DNA of 64,000 nucleotides from Urophycis tenuis (lineage: Eukaryota > Chordata > Actinopteri > Gadiformes > Phycidae): NCBI GenBank assembly GCA_036785325.1, contig JAXIVH010000002.1, positions 1,700,161 through 1,764,160 of the forward strand, given 5' to 3'. A program made the translations under genes and the position numbers. The notes beneath the pieces were generated by a model, which saw nothing but the letters and a program-made list of their open reading frames with translations, was not told where the DNA came from and made no database searches. This document shows positions 24,811-37,500 of this stretch, in pieces; the first letter of the stretch is position 1, and the number at the start of each line of letters is the position of its first letter.

Positions 24811-25384
24811 TAATTGCTGGATTAAACTTACTTCTAATAGACTTAATTATGATTAAACATTTATTTAGAAGGTACTTATTTGATGTTATCTGATGAGATC
24901 AAAATAAAATGCTTGATTGAGGTTGATTGAATTGGTCATTTTTTACACTATGTGTTGAATTGGATCTCAGCTGTGTGTACAGACAGAAACAAGACTCAAA
25001 AAGGAAGATATCAGTGAGAGGCTTTGGTGTGCTGAGGGCCCTGTGTATGTGTGACCTTTTGTGCACCTGTTGGATTTAGCTCTTGGATACAAGACAATCA
25101 ACATCGCACATTAAAGATATCCAAGTAACACATTGTTATTTTCTAATTTCCTCTTGATTTTCATCTTCACTCTAATTCCCCTTGATCCTTAACATATCAC
25201 ACCACACCCCCATTCTCTAGTCAACCAAGCCACTCCCTCCAATCACCATGGTGACACACATCTGTGCCCAGGTGTTGTGTGGTTAGATGTTGGTGCAACA
25301 GGTGCACTGCCTCCATCACACCTGGAGATTTCAACCCCCTTGCTCATCACCACTGTCAATCTCTCTTTGTAACCAGCACCAAGC

Positions 25385-25519
25385 CTCTGATTGGTCTCTT
25401 AACCAGACAGTCTAGTAACGACTCTGACGTCACTTCCCTACTTCCTGTCCGCCATGTTTCCTCGCAATAGAGTTGTTATTGGCAGGAATGAACAAAAAGG
25501 GGGCATGGTTAGTATTTGA
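25385..25519 (+). promoter_or_regulatory. Candidate adnp2 promoter / first non-coding exon
   Basis: Within about 90 bp are an inverted CCAAT box (ATTGGT, 25390), a perfect CRE (TGACGTCA, 25425-25432), two ETS-like ACTTCC sites (25432, 25440), a YY1-like CCGCCATGTT (25449) and a second ATTGG (25477). A strong donor (GA/GTAAGT) follows at 25520. This is the usual make-up of a TATA-less vertebrate promoter, and it points towards adnp2, whose coding start is 3 kb downstream just after an acceptor. Inference; no transcript evidence. Confidence 0.4.
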
Positions 25520-26132
25520 GTAAGTAAAGTTCGATGCAGCGCATCTACACACGGCGGATTAGCGGTAGTGATAGAGAAGTGCGTTCCGGGACCCGCATCC
25601 CGTCGGGTGACAATTTCGTGAGCGCGCCCGAGTGACGCCGAAGTCCTAGCCCTCGCGCCGGATTGGTGAAGAAGGACGCACGGGCACGCCAGCCCCCCGG
25701 TCCACTAGAGCTGCCCTCCAGCCTCCACACGACACGGTAACACGCACCACCAGGTGGGCAACGCTCCACTTTATTCTATCTCAAAGACAATCCCCGTTAT
25801 GACACAAAGCCGTACACGTGAACCAAGTGGCAAAGGTGTGTTGATTGGCATTCCGAGCTATTTTGGCTACGCTCGCTAGCTCATATGTCCGCCGACTCAC
25901 CAGGCGTCATAGTTTCTGTTATTCGGCTCCACGGTCCTCAGTCAGGAGGACCTTGTTTCGGATCTCATTGAGTGGAGACCGGGCTCGGTGGCTCCGTGTA
26001 CTCTGCTGGGTCAGGGCAAGCTTGTGTTATTTATTCATTACAATCCCACGATCCCTTATCCTGCTTGCTCAAAATATAGGTTTGTATAAGTTGCTGAACG
26101 CAATTGTTAAATTGTTCTGTACCCAATTTACA

Positions 26133-26142
26133 CCCCCCCCCC

Positions 26143-26173
<31 letters not shown>

Positions 26174-26186
26174 ACACACACACACC
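26133..26186 (+). repeat. Poly-C followed by (CA)n
   Basis: 27 C residues and a 26-base CA run. Confidence 0.9.
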
Positions 26187-27959
26187 CCTGTGTCACGCCC
26201 CCTACATGCTGTGTTTTCAATTGAGAAAACTAAAGTAGGATCTTGAGTTGAGTGGGGGTCGAGCTTCCTTGTTCGGGGTATCCGAGAAGGGTTTTTTTTT
26301 ATAATGGTGGCGTTTTGTCGCTGTTCTGTCTATAGATATACTAATGTATGTATATATATGTATAATAGTATAATATATGCTCAGGTAATTCTAAAAAGCA
26401 TTTTGGTGGATCTACATAAATGCCGTGATTTTTAAAGTTAGAAGCGGAAACGTGTGTGTGAATGAATATGTGTGACGGATGCACCTCTTATTAATATCCG
26501 AAGTCAGTGTAGTGCTGCTCGTGGAGCCCTGATGTCTTCCTAATGTTAACGAGCAGCAGAGCTGGGGATTCAGTGTAACGGGACACTATGTCGAAATCTT
26601 GAGTTTGGGGCCACAGTCACAACAAGACCCCCTTGGTTAGCCAGCATAGATCGGCAGATACTAGACGGACATGAAATCAAAACGTTGGCATATCAAGATA
26701 AATACATGCACTGTGACAACAATCAAAGGCATAATCCAAATAAAATGCATTTAGATTTCCCAAGTAATTTAGACAAAACATGTTTCTAGAGTACACTGCC
26801 ACCGTATGAGCGGTAGGCTATACACTTATTGTATTGATTATTGTGCATAGAAATGCACAATCCTGTTATCCTTCTTTTTTCTTATTCTTCCCACCAAAAC
26901 GTGAAATCAATTCAGCTCTTCATACTGGATCATATGATACAATTCAAACGTCATGACAAAGGTCTTGTTGAGCCTAGGTGTGCTACTATATTTTCATATT
27001 TGTAAACTTTATACTTTTTGAGATACAAACGATTTAAAAAGTAAAAATATAATAGGCTTTCAATGGCTCCCAGCTGTTTGACCACAGCTCGAGGACTACT
27101 AATTAGGCTACCTTTCCAGCTGGGTAAATTGAAACACGCAGCTGTGTGAACCTTATCGTCGGCTCCACTTCGTGCTCCTAGCGATAACGTTTGATTCGCT
27201 CGTAAGACTCGCCTTTGAGATATATTTCTGAAATTACGTTATTATTATTCACACCGAAACGTGAAATTAATGGAAGCTAAACGACTGAACCTCGACTGTA
27301 TTACAAAGGTCTACTTCCATATGGCTGCTTTATATTTTTATTTTGTGTAAACTTTATACTTTGTGAGATATTTGCGATAAAAAAAGAAGCAAATAAACTC
27401 ATAGAGATAACAGTGAGCCTAGATTTCCAATTATTACGTTTGACTCCGCTAATTGCTTTCCAGCTCAGGCAGATTCAACTGAATTCAACTCAATGATCAC
27501 GGGCATTCCTATGCACAAGTAATGCCTCGCGTGGAATTACATTTTCTAGTTAATAGTGACTCTTTTAATATTAGGAGGACTAAAATAGTAACTGCAATAT
27601 GCATATTACATTTGGACTGCAAATGTGCATGATCACAATGTCAACATAATTATATCACGATGTTTTTATGATGCCAAAAAACTGTAATGAATCATCAGTT
27701 CATAATTGTACCATTGCAAGTAGGCCATAATAGTCCAATTCGGTTCCAGATATACATTATTATTTTTGCAGAAGTTGTAGTTTATTCCAGGATCATTGGT
27801 TATTTTTTATTGTCCTGTGTTATTGACCTATTCAAACCAAACCCAGCAAATGCACCATTACTTTATTATAAATGATAATTGCAGTCCAACGCATCTATAT
27901 TTGTATTGGCACTTTGAATGACCAAGTCTGATTCAGAGCAACCACCATCTTAACTCCCT

Positions 27960-28195
27960 TTAAAGTAGAGCCTGCAGAGACAGTACATTACCTTACGGTC
28001 CGATCCCCTCCATTCCCCTCCTCCAACTGTCCGCATGTCCAAGTGTCCTTGAGCAAGACACTGAACCCCAACTTGCTCCCCGGGCGCTGAACATAGCAAC
28101 CCACTGATATGTACCATAGGATGGGTCAAATGAAGAGAACACATTTCGTTCCCATATCTAAAAAACCGAGAATGACTGAAAATGACCAAAATATA
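27960..28195 (+). mobile_element. V-SINE-like fragment
   Basis: Contains GTGTCCTTGAGCAAGACACT and GCTCCCCGGGCGCTG, the body motifs also present in the SINE at 40661-40943. The tRNA-like head is missing. Confidence 0.55.
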
Positions 28196-28578
28196 TTCTA
28201 ATCTAATCGAATTATTGTAGGTTCAAACAGAGTGACAGATGGTTCCACACCTCTATTAAATGGATATTATTTTTGTTGTTCATGTGTGTGTTCCTTCTAA
28301 TGTCGGAGTAAGAAATGTTATCAGGGAGGAGTAATACAAGTCATTCAACATTTGAGTCTAGAAATGTTTAGGTCCAATGAATTAAATAGATGTTTTGGTG
28401 TTTCAATCTGATTGAATGAATCAATGTACAGGGTTCACCCATAGCCCTATAAAAGCATTCCAGATCCGTTGTCTGAACCCAGCTGACCCAGCCTCCATTG
28501 CACGTGGCAGAGACACTTGTTGAGCATGTTGTAATGTGCCGCTTGACCTCCCTGCTGTGGGCCTTTATCCCCACAGAT

Positions 28579-31500
28579 ATGTACCAGGTTCCAGTCCAGC
28601 GCCTTGACAGAATCAGAACCTCCAGGAAGCGGGTCAAAGCAATACTGACTGATATAGGACTCAATTCTTGCCAAGACTTCCTAAAGGTAGGTTCATCAGT
28701 TCAAATACAAACTTTTGTTTGGTAAAATTCATGAGGTCCTATGCAAATTATGTTTTAAAAAGTATATGTAAAAAAGAAATGGTACAAAACACAACTTGTG
28801 AAAGAACCACACCCTCCAGAAGAGGATGGTCACGGGCGTGGAAGTGGTCCAGGCCGTGTTAGGGTGCACCCCCTGGGGGGCACCCTAACAGCAGCCTGTC
28901 ACAGTGATGGACGGGAGCCCCCGGGGCAGGGACTAGATACACTGGAGGGATTGTGTCTCCTGTTGGGCCTGGAGCCGTCGTGGGAGCCTGATGATGTTGC
29001 CAGGGAAACGGAACATATGTAGTTGCCCTGTTGCCACTGTAACCCTGATCAGGATTGTCAGAATTTAAAGATGCACATTGCTGTTTCTTTTACCAGTTTT
29101 TGCTCATTCTGCAATTGTCTTCTGTACTTCTCCAGGACCAAAAGAGCGTTGATCACAGTGAGCACTGCTTTGAGAACACAGAATGGAACGACCTCACAGA
29201 CTGTTACCAGACCAAGAAGAGGAAAAAGGTATGCTAAATCAATATAGCACAATATTATACACTAATCAAATAAAACTCCAATCCCATCTACCTCAAGAAT
29301 ACCTTCAAACTAATTCAATTGTCTTCATTGAATAACCAAAGGAATCTCCATGCATTTCTCTTGAATCTAATCCCATCTCATCTACCTCAAACTAATTCAA
29401 TGCTCTTTATTGAATAACCAAAGCCATCTCCGGTCATGTCTACTGACCCTAATCCCGCGTCATGTGCCTGGCTCCCGTGCAGTGGTGCTACCGCACTCAG
29501 CCCCTCTGCTGCTCCCTGTGCTGGTTCTCCTGCCGCTCCTGGCACACCTTCCGGAGCCACGTCCAGCGCTGCCATGAGGAGGAGGTGGACCTGGCCTCCC
29601 TGTCGCCTTGCTCCGCGTGCGCCTACGTGTCCCGGCCAGACCTCCTCGCCAGGCATGCCAAGCTGTTCCACGGGCCGCCGCAGGCGACTGCCGCCGCCGG
29701 CAACGGCAACGCCAGCAACAGAGTCACCAAAACGATGACCAGAACACCGGGCTCGGCTACACAGGTGGGGCGGTTGACGTTGTTTATGTGGGGACCTCCT
29801 TCTAACCAAATGTAATCTTGCTTTGAAGTTATTTGAACGTCATTGTCGTTTAATTACATCATCGTTTAGCTATGAGCCTAGTTTCACTAGAGTAATCACA
29901 ATTGGTTTCAAAGTGACTTATTATATGATGAGGAATACATGTTTAATAGTGGCGCCATGCTGTTAAGCTCTTTCTCGTGCAGCCGGCTTAGGAAAACTGT
30001 ACTATTAGAAGTCTGATTCGTAGTATTAAAAAAAGGTTCTCCCATGAAAGTTTCCAGTCACAACCTGGTTGGAAGGTTTGTGACTGTGTGGACCGCAAGG
30101 TAGGTAGGTAGGTGTGTGTGTGTGTGTGTCTGTGTCTGTGTCTGTGTCTGTCTGTCTGTTTGTCTGTGTCTGTGTCTCTGTGTCTCTGTGTCTCTGTGTC
30201 TCTGTGTGTGTGTTCAGCGATCTAATTGTGCGTGTGTGCGTGGGCTCTTCCAGGCCGGCGTGCGTGTCACCACGGCGGGCCCGGGCGGCGACAGGTACTC
30301 GTGCGCCGCCTGTGGTTTCCATGACAGCCTGCTGTACGTGATGAGGAAACACGTGCTGCTCAACCACTGCACCGCCCTGCTGCAGAGCTACTACGGGAGC
30401 CGCAGCGCCCCCAAAGCGCAGGGCGAGCCCCCGCCGGACGCTACCGCGCCAAACGGTACCGCAGCCCGTCTAGCATGCGGTCCACACTCGGCGGGTTGTG
30501 GTTGTGGTTGTGGTTGTTGTGGACAGATACGCTTTTAGAGGACCAACGGGATTCATGTGAAGTGACCGAAAGTCATCTCTTTCCCCCTGCCCAAAGTTAC
30601 CATCGGTCTAGCGTTTATATTGTCATTATGTCATCATACTCCGAAATGTCTAAAACGCTCAAATCAAGCCTATAAAATGCAGTCATAATGATAATAACTG
30701 TTTGTTTTAACACAAAATATTGTGGTGGCCGATGTTTTGAGTTAGAAGGGTTTGGTCCTTTCTTACAATGCTTTCCATAATGGTCCGATAGTAGGTGGGA
30801 CTTCCATTGTGACAAATTCGCCCCTCATTTCACAAATGTCTGCTAACATATCTTCTGCTAATAATGTCTTCCTTCTGCTGCCCCTTCACTTCTAGATAAC
30901 GCTGGCAGCAAGGACCCCAGCGATTTCATCGGCCAGTCCAATTTTTACTGCTGCGTGTGCAAGATGCCAGCGGAGACATCAGAGCATCTCCTGTACCACC
31001 TGCTGAGCTCTGCCAAGCACCAGGAGCTGCAGGCCCACATCAAGCCCCTGCTGGTGGAGCACTGCAGCTCCTTTACCAAGATCGCCCCCGGAGGCTGCAA
31101 GGCAAGTACAACATATTGGATACATCCAGACCTGTTGGAACACACATGATGGTCATTTGGTCATTAGAAAACGCATTGGAATACAGTGGTTTGTGGTGGT
31201 AGTATTGATGTTGTCATACCCAATTGGCCTTCAGTGGCTCCTGTGATGTAGGTGATGTGAGGATTAAATGCTCAAAGACATTGTGATGCAATTTGGTACA
31301 TATTTTATTTAATGTCCGAAAGTTCCTCAATTTTTGCTTTGGTTTATCAAAATAACAAAAAAGATGAAGTAAAATAAGGAAAAGACAACTCAATCATTCA
31401 TTGATCAGAGACTCCTTTCATTTTAGTAAGCCAGTCTTTGTGTTTTCCACTGCACACCCCTCACCAGCCCCCGAGTTCAGAGTTGCAGCTTCTGGCTCCC

Positions 31501-34500
31501 CGCACCATACAGCAGGTGGTCTCCCTGATTTCCAAAGAGAAAGCCAGCCTGCCCCCAGTGAACGGGAAGCCGGCGACCCCCAAGAAGACGGTCCTCTTGT
31601 CCACGCAGTCGCAGCCCACCGCCCTGGTCTGCTCGGCCGGGGGCCGGCACCAGGTTCTGCTGGCCAATCAGAAGCCGGCGTCCGGCGCCCCGGTACAGGC
31701 TGGCGCCGGCCCGCCATCGGGGTCCAACAAACCTGTTGGCTTCATGATGTCGTCTGGAGCGCAGGGCGGCCAGGTAGGCACCGCGCCGGGGGTCTCTGGT
31801 TGTGTCCCACAGTGTCTGTGGTGGCCGGGGGTCTCTGGTTGTGTCCCACAGTGTCTGTGGTGGCCGGGGGTCTCTGGTTGTGTCCCACAGTGTCTGTGGT
31901 GGCCGGGGGTCTCTGGTTGTGTCCCACAGTGTCTGTGGTGGCCGGGGGTCTCTGGTCGTGTCCCACAGTGTCTGTGGTGGCCGGGGGTCTCTGGTTGTGT
32001 CCCACAGTGTCTGTGGTGGCCGGGGGTCTATGGTTGTGTCCCACAGTGTCTGTGGTGGCCGGGGGTCTCTGGTTGTGTCCCACAGTGTCTGTGGTGGCCG
32101 GGGGTCTCTGGTTGTGTCCCACAGTGCTGTGGTGGCCGGGGGTCTATGGTTGTGTCCCACAGTGTCTGTGGTGGCCGGGGGTCTCTGGTTGTGTCCCACA
32201 GTGTCTGTGGTGGCCGGGGGTCTCTGGTTGTGTCCCACAGTGTCTGTGGTGGCCGGGGGTCTCTGGTTGTGTCCCACAGTGTCTGTGGTGGCCGGGGGTC
32301 TCTGGTTGTGTCCCACAGTGCTGTGGTGGCCGGGGGTCTCTGGTTGTGTCCCACAGTGTCTGTGGTGGCCGGGGGTCTCTGGTTGTGTCCCACAGTGTCT
32401 GTGTCTGTGGCTGCAGCTCCAGACCCTCAGGAGTTGACCCTCGAAATTTGCGGCGGACCTCGGTCGATTTTTGTGAGCCCTGGTGGGCTAGTGGGACTTT
32501 ATAGACACAGACACACACACACGTGCCCTGTTAGTTTGTCTGAGGTATGCCTCCTTTTTTTATGTGTAGTCTGCCCCAAGATGGCCTTGGTTGCTGTATG
32601 AAAAAAAAAAAAAAACAGTCAGTTCAGTGGAAAAGAGAGACAAGGTCTTGGCCAGGATTGTGGGTTGATAAACTAGAGAAATGTGTCTCAGTAGCCATCC
32701 CAACACCTTTCTGTTTTTAGTGTGGTGAAGAAATTAAAGTCTTGTGTCAACCTTTCTCAGTGAGCAAAAGTGCTGACTGTAATTTAACCGGCATAGAGGT
32801 TTTTGGTGTGACCATTGGGACGACCCCGACATCACAGTAAGCACGCCAGCAGCACCAACACACAACTGTCACTGTGCTGCTCTGTGTGCTAGATCCCCCT
32901 CACTGTGGCGATGACGGGCTCCGGCCAAGGCCAGACCCAGCAGCTGCTGGTCCCCACTGGGCTCACCCTCAACCTGGGGGGTAAGATGAGCTCCCTGGGG
33001 CCTCCGGGGCAACCGCTGGTCTTCAGCCAGAGGCAGGGGGGCAACATCGAGGTGCAGGTGTGTACATTTGTTGGTTCTTCACAATGACTTTGTAAAGCTT
33101 TATCTGTAACAACCTTTTGGCAAGATGTATAAGGTAGTGGCTTCCTGGCCAGAATAAGAAAAATAATAATAAAATTGATAGATGGATGTAAATACATAAT
33201 GACATGGCTAAAAATGTGACCGTGCCTATGTATTGTTTGAGTGAGTGTACCCCGTGTTTATTTTGGTGGGGGATAGGTTGAAAAAATGGAATGGAATGGA
33301 AATGTTATTCCAAGTGCATGTACACTGTATCCTGTGCTTGTCAACATTTCCAAATTAAAAAAAGATTGAAGCCGTCCGCTGGCATGCAATGTGAGATCCC
33401 CGGTGGGAACAACATATTACAGAGAGGGGTGTTTTTTCCTGGGGAATTTCTTTTAATTCCATCTACAGATTGCCAGTGTTAACACCATGTTGGACCTGCT
33501 GTATTGCTTATGTGAACAGGTGACCACTGCGGGCCAGCAGGTGGTTCTGACACAGGGAAAAGCTACAAATGCAGGCGCCGGTAAACCTCCAGCCCTGCTG
33601 TCCAATGGGAAGGCTGCAGTGGGCCCGTCCATGGTGGTGACCCAGGGCAAAGCCATGAATCAGTCCATGGTGGTGACCCAGGGCAAAGCCGTGAATCAGT
33701 CCATGGTGGTGACCCAGGGCAAAGCCATGAGCCAGTCCATGGTGGTGACCCAGGGCAAAGCCATGAATCAGTCCATGGTGGTGACCCAGGGCAAAGCCAT
33801 GAATCAGTCCATGGTGGTGACCCAGGGCAAAGCCATGAGCCAGTCCATGGTTTTGGCCCCCAGCAATACTAACTCGTTTGCCGCCATGATGCCCAGCCAG
33901 TCTCTGCTCATCGGAGGACAAGTCAGTACACAACATTCAATTACTGCATTTTTATTCTGACTTTATTTTTTCTGTTAACTCTTAACATCACAGTTAATGC
34001 AATCACTGCCACATTACTGTAATGTCGCTGTGACTCCCCTTTTAAGTGTCACTTATGTCATGTCACTTGGAACGTTTTCCAAGGAAACAACGCAGCTTCA
34101 TTTACTCCACTTGCTGTAAGCAGGTGGGTTCTGTCCGTCCCGTGCTGCTGAACCAAGGGTTGTCCATCCAGTCCCAACAGCCAGGGGGGTCTCTTCTGTC
34201 TTCACACGCTGCCATGAGCTTCCTGGCCACCAGCAACAAGGTTAGGACGCTCCACAGTAGTTTTTACAGTATTTATTTCTGTGCAGTTTTAATGAGGTAA
34301 GGAGGACGCTTCTGAGAGCACCTCTTCTTTGCCCTCATTATGTTAACGGAACACCATAGAACCTAAGCCTAGGGTAAGGGTGAGGGTTAAGTAACCCTGT
34401 CAGCTACCTACCTAACGCTGTATTTTACAGACTATGTTCTATGTAGAGCAACAGGCATATGAGAATCCATTAGTAGGGCCTGACATTGTAACATGTCTTT

Positions 34501-37500
34501 TTTGCATCCTAGTAGTAGGCATACTAATGTAATATTTAATATTTTGACCCTACTTCTAATAATGCTTTTTAATATGACACTTTATTTATACAGCACTTTT
34601 CAAAAGGGGATATAATCAAACAACGCTCAGTGCCTTTGATTTACTCTCGATCCTGCATTTTGTTGCCTTTTGTGAACACCATTTAAAGTATGTAAAGTAT
34701 TACTGACTTGACTGACTGACTTTGCTCAGATGGGTCCTGGCCAGCCCCTGATGTTGAACCAAGGGCTGTCCTTACAGTCCTCCCAGTCCACAGTGAGGCT
34801 CATACCCACTGGAAACAAGGTACGCCACGCAACCCTGTCATAACCAGGGCTGTGGTCAGGAGTCAATGCATTCAACCTCTCCAGACGTGGGAACAGAACC
34901 GCAGTGTAACCGAGGATGTTGTTTGTACAAGGTGAACGGCATACCCACCTACACCCTGGCCGCGGTGCAGATGGCGGTCCCTGTTCAGTCCAACATGGCC
35001 AAGCATCCGGTGTTGGTCAACGTTCCTCCATTAAATCCGCCCGTGCCGGCCGTCCCGCAAGCCAATCCCAGCCCGGTGCCGACCAAGGGAGCGACGGTGG
35101 TGTCCTCGCCCACGGGGCAGGCACCCACACAGGCAGTCGTGCAAGCCAACCCAAGCCCGGTACCGAACACGCTGGTGGCGGTGGTGTCCTCGCCCACGGG
35201 GCAGGCACCCACACAGGCAGTCGTGCAAGCCAACCCAAGCCCGGTACCGAACACGCTGGTGGCGGTGGTGTCCTCGCCCACGGAGAAGGCACCCACACAG
35301 GCAGTCCTGAAAGCCAATCCCAGCCCGGTACTGACCAAGCTGGTGGTGTCCTCGTCCACGGGGCAGGCACCCACACAGGCAGTCCTGCAAGCCGACCCAA
35401 GCCCGGTCCCGACCAATCATGCTGTGCTGTCCCCGCCCACGGGCGGGGAACCCACGCCGCCCGTACCGCAAGCCAACCCAAGCTCGACCAAACAGAAGGC
35501 AGTGCCAGCAGCCGACCCCGACCCAAACCCCAGCACGGTAGCGAGCAAGCGGACGGTGGTGTCCTCTCTCACTCGGAGGGCGCTGGGGGCGAGGAGTCTG
35601 TATGTGGTGAGCATTGTTATTCTGTATTGATTTCCATTCCACCAAGTCCCTCCAACATGTGTATTATCAATATTTTGTTATATATTTTATTTACAATGTT
35701 AACATTTATGTTTGAGGTTGTAGTGGGTCACAGCCTCCATTTGCTTCTCATCACATATTGTGTTGGTTCTATTCCACACCAGCCCGGGGAACTGCTTTGT
35801 AGCTCACATGTCAAACGCGTAGGTGCCAATGCTTTGCTGATGAATAGCATGGTAATAAGATGGCAATCTTTATGAATAAATATTTAAAGATATTGCTCAT
35901 ATTAGATTTGAAATAACTACATTGTTAACACCAGGGGATGTTAAAATCAGATCGAAAATCATATCGTGTTCAATTTGAAATGTTCAAATGTACAAAATAT
36001 GTAAATGTATAGTTATAGTATAATTAAGTTTTATGTTGCCATGTTCATATTCCTACTTTGTAGTCTTGCCACCATTGAACACGACAGTCTCGGCAGACCC
36101 CAGTCTCTAAACCAAACCCTTAATCCTCCGGTCGCCTTCCCTTCTGTGTGCAGACTCAGAGTTCCTCCGGGAAGCTGGAGTGCTTGCGCTGTAAGAGCTC
36201 GGTCTCCGACCAGTGGCTGTATCTGCATCTCCTGCACGGCCTGCACTGCCTGCTGTGTCCCCTGGTCTTCTACTCCTTCCGACAGCTGGGCAGCCACTGC
36301 GACGAGGTGCACAGCCTGACCACGCCAGCCAACCGCGTGCGGCTCTGGAAGGACCACCGCCTGGCCGCCCTCAAGGACGGCAGCCTGATCGCCCGCACGC
36401 CCACCCTCAGCATCAAGGTGCCCAAGGACATGCTGGGCTGCAAGGAGCTCCACCTTGCGCTGGTTCCCAAGGAGAAAGACCTGGAGGTGGGTGGTGGTGG
36501 TGGCTTGTGGCGGTGTCTATCGTCCCAGGCCTGGGCAGATCCCCGCCACAGAGCCCACTGAACCCACCTGGGTTCGGTGTAAATGTTTGCATGCTTGTTG
36601 TAGTTGGGGGATACTCGAAATCTACCAACCATCGACCAATCAGTGGGTCACGCTGGATTTAAACGTCACCCATTGCCTGGAGGAGGGAAGGCAACGATGA
36701 GGTAACATTAAGCATTGTGAACCCCCTCGCCCCCCAGGCCATGCACCTCCAGCTCACGGAGAAGCCGACCAAGATCCAGCCGGCGGCCACGTCGTCGTGT
36801 CCCTTCTGCACGGACCTGCATCCCTGCGGGCCCGTGGCCTACGAGCAGCACCTGCGCCAGCGCCACCACGTGATGCACGCCATCCACGCTATCCTCAAGA
36901 CGCCCGCCTTCAAGTGTGTGTACTGCCTGGGCGTGTACACGGAGCGCTCCAGTGTGCGCAGCGTCTCGGTCCACGTGCAGCGCTGCCGCTGTGCGCCGCG
37001 GAGCGTCAAGGAGGCGGAGCGGAGGCTGAACCCCCACGTCGGCAGGCCGAGGTGCTTAGTTAGCTGGTCGGCTGCTCGGTTAATGAGTTTAGTGGAGAGG
37101 CGTCCTCATAGCATCTCAAGGGTGAGTCGGATCTCAAAAGAGTCCCTCACGCCAAACCTTGGACCGCCACTGTTGAGAAGTCTTTGCTTGTGATCGACTG
37201 TAAAGCTACAACATGACAGAAGTAGTTTGTCAAGTAACAGATTATCTCGGAAATTGTCTGATTTAGAATATAGAATTGCGACCTTCAAGAAAGGTTATGG
37301 GACCCATGATCTGGAAAGTATTAGTGGGACTGCAGCTAGATTAGATTTCCCTTGTTACTTTTGGAAGATGAGGGCTTGTTTGTACAGTACTACCATCTTT
37401 AACCCATGCAACCCCAGTGTGGGTATGCAATGTGTAGGTATGGATCCATGTTGTTTTGGGCCCATACAATGGGGCCCGTCCCTTTTCATGAGTTGCGTTA

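Larger units (their letters stand above)
25545..28576. other. adnp2 upstream region / 5'UTR intron, no coding exon seen
   Basis: Starts with a CpG-rich 200-bp stretch (25545-25740), then poly-C/(CA)n at 26133-26186, two diverged copies of a roughly 240-bp segment (26885-27130 and 27240-27490) and a SINE fragment. No protein-coding similarity recognised. Confidence 0.5.

Noticed and set aside
31477..32316. 279-codon antisense ORF of GHNQRPPATTDTV repeats
   Set aside because: Follows from the 39-bp minisatellite being a multiple of three; no start context, conserved homologue or exon support.
34916..35875. 319-codon ORF overlapping adnp2 exon 11
   Set aside because: Shadow frame of the repeat exon; the 34866 frame carries the conserved VNGIPTYTLA and joins in phase to exons 10 and 12.
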